Source: Solimonas sp040391865 (GTDB taxonomy: Bacteria > Pseudomonadota > Gammaproteobacteria > Nevskiales > Nevskiaceae). From it: a stretch of DNA of 8,083 nt. A program made the translations under genes and the position numbers. The notes under the pieces are model-generated. The model ran no database searches. It saw only the letters and a list, made by a program, of their open reading frames with translations, and was not told where the DNA came from. Below, piece after piece: positions 6,381 through 8,083 of this stretch (position 1 is the first letter of the stretch; every line of letters begins with the position of its first letter). The stretch spans positions 1 through 8,083 of the forward strand of contig JBEBWZ010000150.1 in NCBI GenBank assembly GCA_040391865.1, in the 5' to 3' direction.

Positions 6381-6403
6381 AAGGTCTCTGTACTGTTCCA
6401 GTC

Positions 6404-7015
6404 ATGTCTTCACTGCGCGCCATCATCGGCCTGGGCAATCCCGGCCCCGACTACGCCAGGACGCGGCATAACGCCGGATTCTGGTTCGTGGATCGCCTCG
6501 CCGAGCGCTATCGCGGCCAGTTCCGTGTGGAAAGCAAATTCCACGGCGAACTGACCCGGGTGCAGATGGGCGGCCAGGATGTCCTGTTGCTGAAGCCGTC
6601 AACGTTCATGAACCGCAGCGGGCAGTCGGCGCAGGCGCTGGCGCAGTTCTACAAGCTGGCGCCGACCGATCTGCTGATCGCGCACGATGAACTCGATCTG
6701 CCGGCCGGCACGATGAAACTGAAAGCCGGCGGCGGGCATGGCGGACACAACGGTCTGCGTGATCTGCATCGCGCCTTCGGTGATTCGTACCTGCGCCTGC
6801 GCGTGGGCATCGGGCATCCGGGTGACAAGAACCTGGTCCTCAACTACGTGCTCGGGCGCCCTTCCAAAGCCGACGAGACCTTGATTCTCAATGGACTGGA
6901 TCTCGCCGCCGACGCCGTGGAAACCTGGCTCACGCGCGGCTGGGAAAAAGCCCTGACACAGTTGCATACACGCGAATCGGCAAGCAGCGCGCGGGAATCG
7001 AAAGAGCCCCGCTGA
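6404..7015 (+). CDS. pth: Peptidyl-tRNA hydrolase
   Basis: Pth cleaves the ester bond of peptidyl-tRNAs that drop off ribosomes and so recycles tRNA in the cytoplasm. The 203-residue product starts MSSLRAIIGLGNPGPDYART. Asn12 and the catalytic His22 (in RTRHNAGFWF) correspond to E. coli Asn10 and His20. The STFMNRSG motif contains Asn70 (E. coli Asn68). Asp95 in HDELDLP and Asn116 in GGGHGGHNGLRD complete the active site. The last 16 or so residues form a polar Ser/Arg/Glu-rich tail, part of which is coded by a GGGAATCG element related to the repeat beyond the stop. There is no recognisable Shine-Dalgarno in the 23 bases between the upstream terminator and the ATG. ychF follows after 49 bp and is probably in the same operon. 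Confidence 0.97.
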   Translation: MSSLRAIIGLGNPGPDYARTRHNAGFWFVDRLAERYRGQFRVESKFHGELTRVQMGGQDVLLLKPSTFMNRSGQSAQALAQFYKLAPTDLLIAHDELDLPAGTMKLKAGGGHGGHNGLRDLHRAFGDSYLRLRVGIGHPGDKNLVLNYVLGRPSKADETLILNGLDLAADAVETWLTRGWEKALTQLHTRESASSARESKEPR

Positions 7016-7054
7016 CCGTTTCCACCATTCACGATTTTCCATTCCCGATTCCCG
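6992..7054. repeat. 9-bp inverted repeat spanning the end of pth and the pth-ychF gap
   Basis: CGGGAATCG at 6992-7000, inside the last codons of pth, is the exact reverse complement of CGATTCCCG at 7046-7054, just before the ychF Shine-Dalgarno. The arms are 45 bases apart. They could pair in the mRNA and partly hide the GGAG at 7054-7057, or they may be the two ends of a small repetitive element. Confidence 0.5.
7025..7052. repeat. Tandem 14-bp repeat upstream of ychF (CCATTC-CGATT family)
   Basis: CCATTCACGATTTT (7025-7038) is followed directly by CCATTCCCGATTCC (7039-7052), identical at 11 of 14 positions. On the other strand this reads GGGAATCGGGAATGG followed by AAAATCGTGAATGG. I recall short GGGAATCG/GGGAATGG strings scattered between genes in Xanthomonadales genomes. 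The membership is from memory, not from a search. Confidence 0.6.
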
Positions 7055-7064
7055 GAGCGTTTAG

Positions 7065-8083
7065 ATGGGTATCAAGTGCGGCATCGTCGGTCTGCCCAAC
7101 GTCGGCAAATCCACCCTATTCAATGCGCTGACCAAGGCGCAGATCGCGGCGGAGAACTACCCGTTCTGCACCATCGATCCCAACATCGGCATCGTGCCGG
7201 TGCCGGATCCGCGCCTCGATGCGCTGGCGGTGATCGTCAAGCCGCAGCGCATCCTGCCGACCACGGTCGAGTTCGTCGACATCGCCGGTCTGGTCGCCGG
7301 TGCATCGAAGGGTGAAGGCCTCGGCAACCAGTTCCTCGGCCACATCCGCGAAACCGATGCGATCGCGCACGTGACCCGCTGCTTCGACGACCCCGACGTG
7401 ATCCACGTCGCCGGCAGCCCCGATCCGATCCGCGACATCGAGATCATCAACACCGAACTGGCGCTGGCCGATCTCGACAGCGTCACCAAGGCCGCCGAGC
7501 GCCTCGCCAAGACCGCCAAGTCCGGCAACAAGGACGCGCTGACCCGATACGAGCTGCTGAAGCGCATGCAGGCCCATCTCGACCAGGGACGCCCTGCCCG
7601 CGCCTTCGAGATGGACGCCGAAGAAAAGCTGCAGCTGCGCGACCTGCATCTGATCACCATCAAGCCGGCGCTGTACATCGCCAACGTCGATGAAGCCGGG
7701 CTCAAGGACGGCAACGACTATCTCAAGCGCGTGCAGGCCTACGCCGCGGAGGAAGGTGCGATCGTGGTGGCCGTCTGCGCCGCGATCGAGGCCGAGATCG
7801 CACAACTCGACGAGACCGACAAGCTGGGCTTCCTGCAGGATCTCGGGCTCGACGAGCCGGGTCTCAATCGCGTGATCCGCGGCGCCTACGGCCTGCTCGG
7901 GCTGCAGACCTACTTCACCGCCGGCGTCCAGGAAGTGCGCGCCTGGCAGGTCAAGGTCGGCGCCACCGCACCGCAGGCGGCCGGCGTGATCCATACCGAC
8001 TTCGAGAAGGGCTTCATCCGCGCCGAAGTGATCGCCTACGACGATTTCATCCAGTACAAGGGCGAAGCCGGTGCCAAGGAAGC
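7065..8083 (+). CDS. ychF: Ribosome-binding ATPase YchF (Obg family), 3' end outside window
   Basis: YchF (OLA1 family) is a P-loop NTPase of the Obg group that prefers ATP to GTP, binds ribosomes and is linked to the oxidative stress response. The first 339 codons are present. The P-loop GLPNVGKST is at 9-17 and the Walker B/G3 DIAGLVAGASKGEGLGNQFL at 72-91. The non-canonical G4 motif NVDE at 207-210 replaces the NKxD of GTPases and explains the ATP preference. The coiled-coil insertion lies at about 129-190. The C-terminal TGS domain includes GLQTYFTAGVQEVRAW and IHTDFEKGFIRAEV. The family is about 363 residues, so about 24 are lost to the window edge, with no sign of a frameshift. GGAG at 7054-7057, 7 nt before the ATG, supports the start. 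It follows pth by 49 bp, the usual pth-ychF pairing. Confidence 0.98.
   Translation, partial: MGIKCGIVGLPNVGKSTLFNALTKAQIAAENYPFCTIDPNIGIVPVPDPRLDALAVIVKPQRILPTTVEFVDIAGLVAGASKGEGLGNQFLGHIRETDAIAHVTRCFDDPDVIHVAGSPDPIRDIEIINTELALADLDSVTKAAERLAKTAKSGNKDALTRYELLKRMQAHLDQGRPARAFEMDAEEKLQLRDLHLITIKPALYIANVDEAGLKDGNDYLKRVQAYAAEEGAIVVAVCAAIEAEIAQLDETDKLGFLQDLGLDEPGLNRVIRGAYGLLGLQTYFTAGVQEVRAWQVKVGATAPQAAGVIHTDFEKGFIRAEVIAYDDFIQYKGEAGAKE

Noticed and set aside
1..8083. Search for an undescribed multi-gene system, mobile element, CRISPR array or defence genes
   Set aside because: Every gene belongs to a known conserved family in a known syntenic order. No transposase, integrase, spaced direct repeats or composition break was seen.

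Overview
The window is a GC-rich stretch of conserved chromosomal housekeeping genes from a gammaproteobacterium. Gene order is hemA (minus strand), then on the plus strand a TPR-protein gene, lolB, ispE, tRNA-Gln, prs, rplY, pth and ychF. As I recall, Pseudomonas aeruginosa has the same order (PA4666 to PA4673), so order alone does not fix the family. The short tandem CCATTC-CGATT repeats before ychF (seen from the other strand as GGGAATCG-GGAATGG) and the strong GC bias make me lean towards the Xanthomonadales (Xanthomonas/Lysobacter/Rhodanobacter-like). That placement is inference.

Layout. Positions 1-765 hold the N-terminal 255 codons of hemA (glutamyl-tRNA reductase) on the minus strand, cut by the window edge. 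A 162-bp divergent intergenic region follows, with a 12-bp-stem inverted repeat. Next come an exported TPR protein (928-2679), lolB (ATGA overlap with the TPR gene) and ispE, which look like one transcription unit. A tRNA-Gln(UUG) gene has its own TATAAT promoter with a GC-rich discriminator. The prs start codon lies only 30 nt after the tRNA 3' end, so prs is probably made from the tRNA transcript. rplY (long, CTC-type L25) has its own promoter and a structured leader. Two hairpins in tandem, the second a clear intrinsic terminator, close the rplY unit just before pth. pth and ychF form the last unit, with ychF cut by the right edge about two dozen codons before its expected end.

How the genes work together. 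hemA starts tetrapyrrole synthesis from Glu-tRNA. lolB and the TPR protein belong to envelope biogenesis. ispE feeds isoprenoid precursors. prs supplies PRPP. tRNA-Gln, rplY, pth and ychF all serve translation. The grouping is an old syntenic block rather than a single pathway.

I found no mobile element, CRISPR array, defence system or undescribed multi-gene system here. The points that deserve a second look are small: the hemA/TPR palindrome, the loss of the lipobox in the TPR protein, the terminator placed almost on top of pth, the repeat that spans the pth-ychF junction, and the tRNA-prs transcript. The large antisense frames in this window are compositional shadows of real genes.
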